From the NCBI GenBank assembly GCA_003568415.1, contig PWXV01000336.1, positions 1 through 64,000 of the forward strand: a stretch of DNA of 64,000 bases, in the 5' to 3' direction. A program made the position numbers and the translations under genes. The notes below the pieces were generated by a model, which did not search any database, had not been told where the DNA came from, and was given only the letters and a program-made list of their open reading frames with translations. Shown in pieces: positions 1 to 8,423 of the stretch; within the stretch, counting starts at the first letter, position 1, and each line of letters opens with the position of its first letter. The DNA comes from Ignavibacteriales bacterium. GTDB lineage: Bacteria; Bacteroidota; Ignavibacteria; T3Sed10-11.

Positions 1-1
1 G

Positions 2-127
2 AAAGGTTACCCCAACCATTTCAAAGCAAGATTTGGAGACTATCGCATTGGTTTTCGATTAGTTGGAAATACGATTGTATTTGAGCGGGCACTCCACCGA
101 AAAGAAATATACAGATATTTTACTTAA
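2..127 (+). CDS. RelE/ParE-family toxin, C-terminal fragment (5' end outside window)
   Basis: Frame starting at base 2 reads KGYPNHFKARFGDYRIGFRLVGNTIVFERALHRKEIYRYFT*, resembling the RelE/ParE core (GDYRIGFR...I.....HRKEIYR). Confidence 0.6.
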   Translation, partial: KGYPNHFKARFGDYRIGFRLVGNTIVFERALHRKEIYRYFT

Positions 128-182
128 AGTGACTTGTAATAGTTGATAATTCATTAAGGAATAACTAAAATGGAGCTACTAC

Positions 183-464
183 ATGCCGGAAATCAAAATA
201 GACCGTATCTCCGAAGACAATACAAAATCGGTTTTCAAAGTTGAGGTTGTTGACGAAAAAAGCAGCTCTTCTCACACCGTTGAAGTCGCAAACGATTACT
301 ATCAAAAACTAACGGGAGGGAAGATATCGCCCGAAGACCTCGTGATCCGGTCGTTCAAATTTCTGTTACAGCGCGAGCCGAAGGAGATGATCATGGGGAA
401 GTTCGACCTGCCGGTTATAAGCAGGTACTTCCCGGAGTATGAAAAGAAGATTATGGAGGAGTAA
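183..464 (+). CDS. hypothetical protein, 93 aa
   Basis: Complete ORF in a TA-gene neighbourhood; no recognised catalytic motif. Confidence 0.6.
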   Translation: MPEIKIDRISEDNTKSVFKVEVVDEKSSSSHTVEVANDYYQKLTGGKISPEDLVIRSFKFLLQREPKEMIMGKFDLPVISRYFPEYEKKIMEE

Positions 465-471
465 TATACTT

Positions 472-681
472 ATGGATAATACATTTGCAAACTTGGTCGA
501 AGAAATAAAGAAGTTGTCACCTGAAGAAAAGGAAGAATTACTCGATTTGCTTCACAAATTATTGATCGATGCCCGGCGAGATGAAATTCATGATAATTAC
601 CAGGATAGTTTGAAAGAAGTGAAAGAGGGCAAACTAAAATACTCAAGTAAAGTATCGGATCTAAAGAAAGATATTGAGTAA
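472..681 (+). CDS. putative type II antitoxin (addiction-module-like), start refined from 439 to ATG at 472
   Basis: MDNTFANLVEEIKKLSPEEKEELLDLLHKLL..., short acidic/helical protein directly upstream of a RelE-like toxin; stop codon abuts the toxin start. Confidence 0.6.
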   Translation: MDNTFANLVEEIKKLSPEEKEELLDLLHKLLIDARRDEIHDNYQDSLKEVKEGKLKYSSKVSDLKKDIE

Positions 682-951
682 ATGGTTCAAATCACCCAGA
701 GCTCATCTTTTAAAAGAGCGTATAAAAAACGAGTCAAGTACAATAAAGATCTCGAAGAATTATTCTGGAAAAAAGTCGAGGTCTTCATAAAAGATCCGTA
801 TGACAAAAGTTTAAGGACGCATAAGTTATCGGGAAAACTTGAAGGACTTTGGAGTTTTACCGTTCAATATGATTGCCGAGTAATATTTTTCTTCGAGGAT
901 TACGAGAAAGTAGTTTTCACGGATATCGGAAGCCATGAAGAAGTATACTAA
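682..951 (+). CDS. type II toxin, RelE/YafQ family mRNA interferase
   Basis: SSSFKRAYKKRVKYN...HKLSGKLEGLWSFTVQYDCRVIFFFEDYEKVVFTDIGSHEEVY matches the YafQ/RelE pattern (HxLxG...G.WS......RVIF....DIGSHDEVY). Confidence 0.8.
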   Translation: MVQITQSSSFKRAYKKRVKYNKDLEELFWKKVEVFIKDPYDKSLRTHKLSGKLEGLWSFTVQYDCRVIFFFEDYEKVVFTDIGSHEEVY

Positions 952-970
952 CTTTATAAGTGTTTCTAAC

Positions 971-1068
971 GGTTAATAACGGTTAAAAACAGTTATTAAC
1001 GGTTGCTCTATATTGCGGCTGCTTCATTAATTGCAACCGATATTAACAAATATTAACCGTTATTAACC
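971..1068. repeat. imperfect 36-bp inverted repeat made of ~10-bp phased TAACGGTTAA-like units
   Basis: Left arm 971-1006 GGTTAATAACGGTTAAAAACAGTTATTAACGGTTGC; reverse complement of right arm 1033-1068 GGTTAATAACGGTTAATATTTGTTAATATCGGTTGC. Confidence 0.8.
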
Positions 1069-1079
1069 CATTAGTCCCG

Positions 1080-2012
1080 TCAATCGCCCTCCTTCATAAA
1101 CTCACTCATCACCATCCCCAACGCTATCGATAACACCTTCGCATCGCTCTTGTCCGAACGGGACGGAATCAGGATCGGCACACGCGAACCGATGATCACG
1201 TGCGCGAGCCGGATGTTGCCGAAATAGGTGGTGCTCTTTGCGAGACTGTTTGCCGCTTCGATATTCGATGCGATGAGTATTTGCGCTTTCCCGGCAACGG
1301 GTGATTTGAGTCCTTTCTCCTGCGCGGCTTCTTCCGACAATGCGTTATCGAGAGCCAGGGGACCATCGACCGTGCAGCCGCTGATCTGCCCACGCTCATT
1401 CATCTTTGTGAGAGCCGCGGCATCGATTGTCGATTGCAGTTTCGGTGTTACGAACTCCGTGGCGGAGAGAACGGCCACTTTCGGGTTATCGTTGCCGAGC
1501 GCGTGTGCGACATCGACGGCGTTGCGTATCAATTCCACTTTATTCATAAGGTCCGGCGCGAGCGTCATCCCGCCGTCGGTGATCATGACGAATTTGTTAT
1601 CTTTATATTGCGGGTATTCAAGTAAAAAGATGTCGCTCAGCAAACGTCCGGTCTTCAATCCGCTGTCGTCTTTCAAAACTTCCTTCATCATCGTGGATGT
1701 ATCGACGCTTCCTTTTAAGAGGATGTCGATTTCACCTTTTCGTGCAAGGTCGATAGCCGCCCTCAGCGCTTCGACCGGTTGATCTGAATCAACAATGGTT
1801 ATTTTGTCGAGACTGCCGTTTTGTTCCGCGATGCCTTTTTCAATCGTTTCGCGATTGCCGCTTACGAGGCAGTGTATGTTGAGCTTCTCCTGCGCTTCGA
1901 CGATCGCTTTGAATGTTTCTGCATTGCTGGCAAAAATGAGGGCGACTTTCTTTTCGGGAAGCTCCGCCGCCGCAGTCATAAGTTGTTCGAATGTGTAAAT
2001 GGGAGTTTTCAT
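1080..2012 (-). CDS. ptb: phosphate butyryltransferase / phosphate acyltransferase family
   Basis: 310 aa phosphotransacylase-like ORF (ILLKGSVDTSTMMKEVL, FVMITDGGMTLAPDL, VGADNPKVAVLSA-like segment) directly downstream of butyrate kinase. Confidence 0.85.
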   Translation of the reverse strand: MKTPIYTFEQLMTAAAELPEKKVALIFASNAETFKAIVEAQEKLNIHCLVSGNRETIEKGIAEQNGSLDKITIVDSDQPVEALRAAIDLARKGEIDILLKGSVDTSTMMKEVLKDDSGLKTGRLLSDIFLLEYPQYKDNKFVMITDGGMTLAPDLMNKVELIRNAVDVAHALGNDNPKVAVLSATEFVTPKLQSTIDAAALTKMNERGQISGCTVDGPLALDNALSEEAAQEKGLKSPVAGKAQILIASNIEAANSLAKSTTYFGNIRLAHVIIGSRVPILIPSRSDKSDAKVLSIALGMVMSEFMKEGD

Positions 2013-2077
2013 GGTTGTGTGATTGTACTATAGTTACTTTGGTCTTGTGATGTATTGACGAAATTATTTTCACCATA

Positions 2078-2097
2078 GCGCCAAAATAATTTGGCGC
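2078..2097. repeat. short perfect hairpin between buk and ptb
   Basis: GCGCCAAA-ATAA-TTTGGCGC, directly adjacent to the buk stop codon. Confidence 0.75.
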
Positions 2098-3177
2098 TTA
2101 CATATATTCTTTAACCGTTTCGGTGCCGTTAAGAACTCTGGTAACCGCCGACGCCAGCGCATCCATCTCGTTTTCACCGGGATAAATCTTTACATCGGCG
2201 ATGAATTTAATGCGTTCGGTTATCCAGCCGGTCAGCATCTTTGAAGCAGCCAGACCACCGGTAAGAACGACAGCGTGAACTTTTCCATGCAGCACTGTCG
2301 CCATCGCACCTATTTCCTTTGCAATCTGATATGCCATCGCCTCGTATATTTCTTTTGCTTTGGTATCTCCTTCGGCAATTCTTTTCTCTATTTCCTCTGC
2401 CGATGCAGTATCAAGATAGGCAATTAATCCACCTTTTCCCATAACCATCGTGCGGATTTCGTGATCGGTGTATTTTCCCGAGTAACAGAGGGAAATGAAC
2501 GGCTGCAGCGGCAAACCACCCGTTCTGTTGGGTGAGAAAGGTCCGTCGCTCGATGCATCGTTGACGTCGATGATCTTACCACCTTTAACAGGTGCAATTG
2601 AAATACCTCCGCCAAGGTGTGCGATAATAAATGATGATGTATCCAGGGGAATGTTCAGTTCGTCTGCGATTCTTCGGGCTGTTGCATGAATATTAAGTGC
2701 GTGAGAAAGAGTCCGGCGCTCTATATGTGGATGACCTGAATACCGGGCAAGCGGTTCGAACTCGTCTACCGATACCGGATCGACAATGTACGCATCGCAT
2801 CTGAATTCTATTGCAAGTTCGTGAGAGAGTGCACAACCGAGGTTCGAGGGATGTTCACCCTGATAGTTGCTGCGTGCATCATTCAGCATCGTTTGATTCA
2901 CTTTATATATTCCGCCCGTAACAGGTTTTAATAAACCTCCCATAGCTGCGATTGCATCCGGTTGTATGGACTGCTCACGTATCCACGCACGTATTTCTTC
3001 CAGGCGAAAATCGAATTGATCCCAGATGTGTTTGTATTTTTTTAGTGTTTCGGAGGGATGTGTTATAGTATCCGCTGCAGTTTGTTTTGTGCCATTATAT
3101 ACAGCGAGTTTAGTCGAAGTTGAACCGGGATTGAGTACAAGTACGACATGCATGTCGTTGCCACTGGACGTTTTCAA
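2098..3177 (-). CDS. buk: butyrate kinase
   Basis: Acetokinase-family motifs: VLVLNPGSTSTKLAVY, HLGGGISI, VLTGGLAASKMLTGWI; partner of ptb. Confidence 0.9.
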   Translation of the reverse strand: MKTSSGNDMHVVLVLNPGSTSTKLAVYNGTKQTAADTITHPSETLKKYKHIWDQFDFRLEEIRAWIREQSIQPDAIAAMGGLLKPVTGGIYKVNQTMLNDARSNYQGEHPSNLGCALSHELAIEFRCDAYIVDPVSVDEFEPLARYSGHPHIERRTLSHALNIHATARRIADELNIPLDTSSFIIAHLGGGISIAPVKGGKIIDVNDASSDGPFSPNRTGGLPLQPFISLCYSGKYTDHEIRTMVMGKGGLIAYLDTASAEEIEKRIAEGDTKAKEIYEAMAYQIAKEIGAMATVLHGKVHAVVLTGGLAASKMLTGWITERIKFIADVKIYPGENEMDALASAVTRVLNGTETVKEYM

Positions 3178-3180
3178 TTG

Positions 3181-3519
3181 TTAAGCTGAGACCCGTCTTG
3201 GAGAAGTGTTACATACGTGACACAACTCTGCAAGAGGATTTTGTGCAAGAATTGCATGAGAAATTTGCTCTCCACATGCAATGCAATGACCATATGTCTC
3301 ACTCAATTGCTCTTTGTCGGCCTGCCGGAGAAGTTCGAGCTCCGTTCCTTCACGTATCATTGTTGCGCATTTTGTACCGGCATGAATTTCACAGGGTTTG
3401 CGTTCCATATCGCAGAGCGCACAAATATACGTTTCAGCTTCTTCCTGTAAAAAACCGATATCGGCTTTCCCGACTCGCCGAAGGATATCATTCATTTGTG
3501 ATTGAACTGTTCGTCTCAT
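3181..3519 (-). CDS. DksA/TraR-like C4 zinc-finger protein
   Basis: YGHCIACGEQISHAILAQNPLAELCHVC matches the DksA/TraR zinc-finger pattern (YGxCxxCGxxI...L.A.P.A..CxxC); extra upstream CALCDMERKPC segment. Confidence 0.75.
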   Translation of the reverse strand: MRRTVQSQMNDILRRVGKADIGFLQEEAETYICALCDMERKPCEIHAGTKCATMIREGTELELLRQADKEQLSETYGHCIACGEQISHAILAQNPLAELCHVCNTSPRRVSA

Positions 3520-3540
3520 AAGTAGTATCCCGTTAATTAC

Positions 3541-3568
3541 TTGCCTGCCATCGATTGATGGCAGGCAA
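3541..3568. repeat. perfect 12-bp-stem inverted repeat
   Basis: TTGCCTGCCATC-GATT-GATGGCAGGCAA between the DHOD-like and DksA-like genes. Confidence 0.85.
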
Positions 3569-3579
3569 ATAGAAGGATG

Positions 3580-4578
3580 TTATACATTAGGTCTATAGCT
3601 TTGTAGTGCTTTCTGATAATTCGCACGTTCAAACGATGAGGGGTCCGAAACATTTTTCTGACTCATACTTCCCTGCATCAAGTTAACCGAATCATATTCA
3701 TTTTCTTCCATCCACGCCTGCAATCCGTTCAACACAGTTGATATATGCGGTATCCCGTTACGAAGCAATGCCGAGCACATCATCGTGACGTTTGCACCGA
3801 CCATCAGCATCTTTATAACATCTGCAGCAGTGTGAATACCGCTTGTTCCTGCGAGATCGGCTTTGATCCTGCCATACAGAATAGCAATCCAGCGAAGCGG
3901 CAAGCGCATCGCTTGCGGTGTGCTGAGAATGACATTCGGTATCACTTCAAGTTCATCCAGATCGATATCCGGTTGATAGAAACGATTGAATAATACCAGA
4001 CCATCCACATTGTTTTCATCGAGCCGCCGTGTGAAATGAGAAAGCGAGCTGAAGAACGGACTCAGCTTCATAGCAACCGGAATTTTAACAGCTGCCTTAA
4101 CTGCCTTGAGAATATCAAGATACAGATTCTCAACCTCAACTCCCGAAAGTTTCGGGCTTGTAGGAATATAATAGATGTTTAATTCCAGTGCGTCGGCTCC
4201 GGCCTGTTCCATCTTTCTGGAATAATCAATCCAACCACCGACGGTGACACCGTTTAGGCTCGCTATGATGGGGATGTCGACTGCTTCTTTGGCCATTGAA
4301 ATATGTTCAAGATATTCCTCCGGACCGATCCGGTAATCGCTTGCCTGCGGAAAATATGTAATCGCTTCAGCAAAGCTCTCAGCACCAAATTGCAAATAGT
4401 GGTCAAGTTCTTTTGACTCATGTCTTATTTGTTCTTCAAACAATGACTCTAATACCACCGCTGCTGCCCCTGCATCTTCCATTTTTTTTATATTGGCAAT
4501 TTCATTTGCCAGCGGAGACGCCGATGGTACAATTGGATTTTTTAATGTAAGTCCGAGATACTTTGTTGTTAAGTCCAT
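3580..4578 (-). CDS. dihydroorotate dehydrogenase-like protein
   Basis: MDLTTKYLGLTLKNPIVPSASPL..., ADALELNIYYIP, IPVAMKLSPFFSS, GTSGIHTAADVIKMLMVGANVTMMCSALL: FMN TIM-barrel DHOD pattern; adjacent to PFOR. Confidence 0.85.
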   Translation of the reverse strand: MDLTTKYLGLTLKNPIVPSASPLANEIANIKKMEDAGAAAVVLESLFEEQIRHESKELDHYLQFGAESFAEAITYFPQASDYRIGPEEYLEHISMAKEAVDIPIIASLNGVTVGGWIDYSRKMEQAGADALELNIYYIPTSPKLSGVEVENLYLDILKAVKAAVKIPVAMKLSPFFSSLSHFTRRLDENNVDGLVLFNRFYQPDIDLDELEVIPNVILSTPQAMRLPLRWIAILYGRIKADLAGTSGIHTAADVIKMLMVGANVTMMCSALLRNGIPHISTVLNGLQAWMEENEYDSVNLMQGSMSQKNVSDPSSFERANYQKALQSYRPNV

Positions 4579-4610
4579 ATATTGCCTCGTTGTATTGAAA
4601 ATTCCGTTTG

Positions 4611-7600
4611 TTATTGATTACCGTTTTGTCCGTTCTTTTTACCGTCGAGTATATCGGCCATCTTTTCGATGAGATGGTAACCGTATTCAACATCCTCCTG
4701 GGCAAGCTTGATAAGTTTCTTTGCCGCTTCGGGATGGCTCTTGGTGAGCATCTTGAAACGAGTTTCCATATAGGCAAACTTTTCAAACGGTATTTTCGGC
4801 GGCTTCGAATCGACTGACAATGCTTTCTTGCCTTCCTTCCGGTTATCCGGATTATATCTGTACAACGGCCAGTGTCCTGAGTCTACTGCTGCTTTCTGAT
4901 TATCCATTCCTTTCGCCATGTTGATACCATGTGCAATGCAATGGCTGTATGCTATGATCACCGATGGGCCGTCGAATTTTTCTGCTTCTATGATTGCCTT
5001 CACGGTGTGAACATCGTTGCTTCCCATCGCGATCTTTGCAACATAGACATCACGATATGTCATTGCGATCAGTCCGAGGTCTTTCTTCGGTAGCGGTTTA
5101 CCGCTTGCAGCGAACTTAGCAACTGCGGCACGCGGTGTGGACTTCGACATCTGTCCTCCGGTATTGGAATATACCTCCGTATCAAGGATGAGAATGTTCA
5201 CATTCTTACCCGAAGCCAGCACGTGATCCAATCCGCCGTAACCGATATCGTATGCCCAGCCGTCGCCACCCATGATCCATACGCTCTTCTTGACAAGGTA
5301 ATTTGCAATGTTCAGTAATTGTTTCGCCTTCGGTTTATCGATCTTTTCAAGTTTCTTCTTGAGATCTTCAACTTTCTGACGTTGCTCGTAAATATCCGCT
5401 TCGTCTTTTTGCTCGTTATTGAGAATCGCATCTACAAGTTCGTCACCGATGTCGGATCGTAATGTTTCCAACAGCTCACGAGCAAACTCCTGGTTCTTGT
5501 CGATTGAGAGGCGCATACCGAGTCCAAACTCGGCATTATCCTCGAACAGGGAGTTAGACCATGTGGGGCCGAGCCCGTCTTTATTTTTTGTCCATGGGGT
5601 GGTCGGGAGGTTGCCGCCGTAAATCGACGAACATCCGGTAGCATTTGCAACGAGCATCCGGTCGCCGTACAACTGGCTTACCAGTTTCACATATGGTGTT
5701 TCACCGCATCCTGCGCAGGCGCCAGAGAATTCAAATAACGGCTCGAGGAACTGTGAACCTTTGATTGTATCGATCTTGACTTGCCTTCGATCGATTTCAG
5801 GTATCTTAAGGAAAAAGTCCCAGTTCTCACGTTCCTGCTCACGTAGCGGATATTGTGGCTGCATATTGATTGCTTTAAGTCGTGTTTCTTTCTTATTCTT
5901 TGCCGGACATACTTCAACACACAGTACACAACCGGTACAATCTTCAACTGCTACCTGAAGAGTATACTTCATATCGGGGAATTCCCGACCGCGGTAATCA
6001 GTCGATTTAAATGTCTCAGGTGCACCCTCAAGATGTTTCGGGTCGTACACTTTTTGTCTGATCGTAGCGTGCGGACACGCAATGACACATTTACCGCACT
6101 GGATACATACATCGGGATCCCAGACCGGTACCTCCGTTGCAATATTTCTCTTTTCCCATCGGGCCGTTGCAGTTGGGAACGTACCGTCGATAGGCATTTT
6201 GCTTACCGGTAATGTATCGCCTCTACCTTCAATTATTCTTGCCGTGAAATCTTTGACATAGTCCGGTGCATTTTCAGGTACAACGGGCGGTTTCTCGATG
6301 GTGCTGGTAACTTTATCGGGGATCTCGACTTCGTGTAAGTTTTCTACCGCTTTATCCACCGCATTAAAGTTCATCTGAACTACTTCATCGCCTTTACTGC
6401 CGTATGTTTTCTTGATTGCATCTTTTATCTTTGCAATCGCTTCATCTTTCGGAAGTACTCCCGAGATTGCAAAGAAGCAGGTTTGCATGATTGTATTAAC
6501 ACGGCCGCCCATACCGGTCTCACGAGCAACTTTATACCCGTCGATTACATACAACTTGATATTTTTTTCAATTATTTCTTCCTGCACCTGTCGTGGCAGT
6601 GTATCCCACACTTTATCTTGCGGGTGATGGGTGTTGACGAGGAATGTTGCACCCTTAACAGCGTACTTCAGCATATCAAGTTTCTCTAGGAAAACTTCCT
6701 GGTGACAGGCAATAAAGTTTGCTTTGCTGATAAGATATGTCGACTTGATTGGCTTTTTACCGAACCGAAGATGTGACGTCGTCATCGAACCAGATTTTTT
6801 CGAGTCGTAAACGAAATAACCCTGTGCGTAGTTATCTGTCTCCTCACCGATGATCTTAATCGAGTTCTTATTTGCTCCGACCGTTCCGTCTGCGCCAAGA
6901 CCGAAGAACATAGCACGAATTGTTTCTTCCGGTTCGATGTCGAACTCAGGGTCGAACTCGAGACTGGTCTTTGTTACGTCGTCGATAATACCGACAGTGA
7001 AATGATTTTTCGGACGGGATTTTTTCAGTTCATCAAATACTGCCTTGACCATAGCCGGTGTGAACTCTTTTGAAGATAATCCGTAACGTCCGCCTATGAT
7101 CGTAGGTAGTGATTTAAACTTGGCATCATCGCCATCGAGTGCCTCGGTAAATGCAGTCACGACATCCTGATAAAGCGGTTCGCCGATGCTGCCGGGTTCT
7201 TTCGTTCTGTCGAGCACTGCAATTGATTTAACTGTTTTCGGTATCGCATCCATGAAATGTTCAATTGAGAACGGCCGGAATAGTCTTACTTTAACAATCC
7301 CGACATCTTCATTCTGATTCTGCAAATATTCAACTGTCTCCTCAGCCGTATCCGAACCGGATCCCATAAGAACAATAATTCTCTCGGCTTCAGGGCTGCC
7401 AAAGTATTCGAACAACTTGTATTGTCTGCCGACAAGTTTAGCAAACCTGTCCATTGCGTTTTGAACGATCTTTGGTGTTTGCAGATAAAATGTATTGACT
7501 GTTTCTCTTCCCTGGAAATACACGTCAGGATTCTGTGCTGAACCACGAAGTACCGGATTATCGGGTGTAAGGGCACGTCGCCGGTGTTCAAAGACATGTT

Positions 7601-8207
7601 CATCATTAATCATTGCCCTGATATCGTCATCTGAAAGCTGTTCGATTTTTCGTACTTCGTGGGATGTTCTGAAACCGTCAAAGAAATGGAGAAACGGTAC
7701 ACGCGACTCAAGAGTGGCTGCCTGTGCAATGAGAGCCAGATCCATTACTTCCTGCGGGTTGTTTGAGGATATTTGTGCCCAACCGGTTTGCCGGGTTGAC
7801 ATAACGTCACTGTGATCCCCGAATATTGAAAGCGCCTGTGAGGCTAATGAACGGGCTGCAATGTGAAATACCGTCGGGGTAAGCTCGCCGGAGATTTTAT
7901 ACATATTCGGGATCATCAGGAGCAATCCCTGTGATGCGGTGAAAGTTGTTGCTAATGATCCGGATTGTAAGGCACCGTGTAATGCACCGGCGGCCCCACC
8001 TTCACTTTGCATCTCGATAACGGTGGGAATGGTATCCCAGATGTTCTTTTTTCCCTCTGCTGACCAATGGTCTGCCCATTCACCCATATCAGACGAAGGA
8101 GTAATGGGGTAGATGGCAATAACCTCGTTTGTTTTATGCGCAATATGTGCGGCAGCATTGTTTCCGTCTATAGTAACCTTGAGTCTTGACATGTATATAT
8201 TCTCCAA
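4611..8207 (-). CDS. nifJ: pyruvate:ferredoxin (flavodoxin) oxidoreductase
   Basis: 1198 aa; CIQCGKCVIACPHATI and CTGCVLCVEVCPAKN ferredoxin motifs; GACAGCGETPYVKL TPP domain; ILDTEVYSNTGGQMSKSTPRAAVAKFAASGK. Confidence 0.97.
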   Translation of the reverse strand: MENIYMSRLKVTIDGNNAAAHIAHKTNEVIAIYPITPSSDMGEWADHWSAEGKKNIWDTIPTVIEMQSEGGAAGALHGALQSGSLATTFTASQGLLLMIPNMYKISGELTPTVFHIAARSLASQALSIFGDHSDVMSTRQTGWAQISSNNPQEVMDLALIAQAATLESRVPFLHFFDGFRTSHEVRKIEQLSDDDIRAMINDEHVFEHRRRALTPDNPVLRGSAQNPDVYFQGRETVNTFYLQTPKIVQNAMDRFAKLVGRQYKLFEYFGSPEAERIIVLMGSGSDTAEETVEYLQNQNEDVGIVKVRLFRPFSIEHFMDAIPKTVKSIAVLDRTKEPGSIGEPLYQDVVTAFTEALDGDDAKFKSLPTIIGGRYGLSSKEFTPAMVKAVFDELKKSRPKNHFTVGIIDDVTKTSLEFDPEFDIEPEETIRAMFFGLGADGTVGANKNSIKIIGEETDNYAQGYFVYDSKKSGSMTTSHLRFGKKPIKSTYLISKANFIACHQEVFLEKLDMLKYAVKGATFLVNTHHPQDKVWDTLPRQVQEEIIEKNIKLYVIDGYKVARETGMGGRVNTIMQTCFFAISGVLPKDEAIAKIKDAIKKTYGSKGDEVVQMNFNAVDKAVENLHEVEIPDKVTSTIEKPPVVPENAPDYVKDFTARIIEGRGDTLPVSKMPIDGTFPTATARWEKRNIATEVPVWDPDVCIQCGKCVIACPHATIRQKVYDPKHLEGAPETFKSTDYRGREFPDMKYTLQVAVEDCTGCVLCVEVCPAKNKKETRLKAINMQPQYPLREQERENWDFFLKIPEIDRRQVKIDTIKGSQFLEPLFEFSGACAGCGETPYVKLVSQLYGDRMLVANATGCSSIYGGNLPTTPWTKNKDGLGPTWSNSLFEDNAEFGLGMRLSIDKNQEFARELLETLRSDIGDELVDAILNNEQKDEADIYEQRQKVEDLKKKLEKIDKPKAKQLLNIANYLVKKSVWIMGGDGWAYDIGYGGLDHVLASGKNVNILILDTEVYSNTGGQMSKSTPRAAVAKFAASGKPLPKKDLGLIAMTYRDVYVAKIAMGSNDVHTVKAIIEAEKFDGPSVIIAYSHCIAHGINMAKGMDNQKAAVDSGHWPLYRYNPDNRKEGKKALSVDSKPPKIPFEKFAYMETRFKMLTKSHPEAAKKLIKLAQEDVEYGYHLIEKMADILDGKKNGQNGNQ

Positions 8208-8423
8208 AAATTAAAAAAATGGAACTGTTTATAATCAATTTTAATAACAAATATGCATTACTGCGGATATTTCTCACATATCCCTTAAAATTACAAATAC
8301 TATGCCAAAGGAAAGTGGAGGTATGGTAATAGTTGATTTTCGTCTAAAATGTAGTTATATAGAGAAGTTAGCAGGAACTCTTAAAGCGATGTTTATACCT
8401 CGTACTGGAAGGAATTATTAAAA

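Noticed and set aside
1228-1782. 184-aa plus-strand ORF antisense to ptb
   Set aside because: Composition-driven shadow of the well-supported minus-strand ptb gene; no recognisable domain.
8208-8423. Possible riboswitch or ncRNA between nifJ and ddl
   Set aside because: Divergent promoter region with no recognisable conserved RNA structure by eye.
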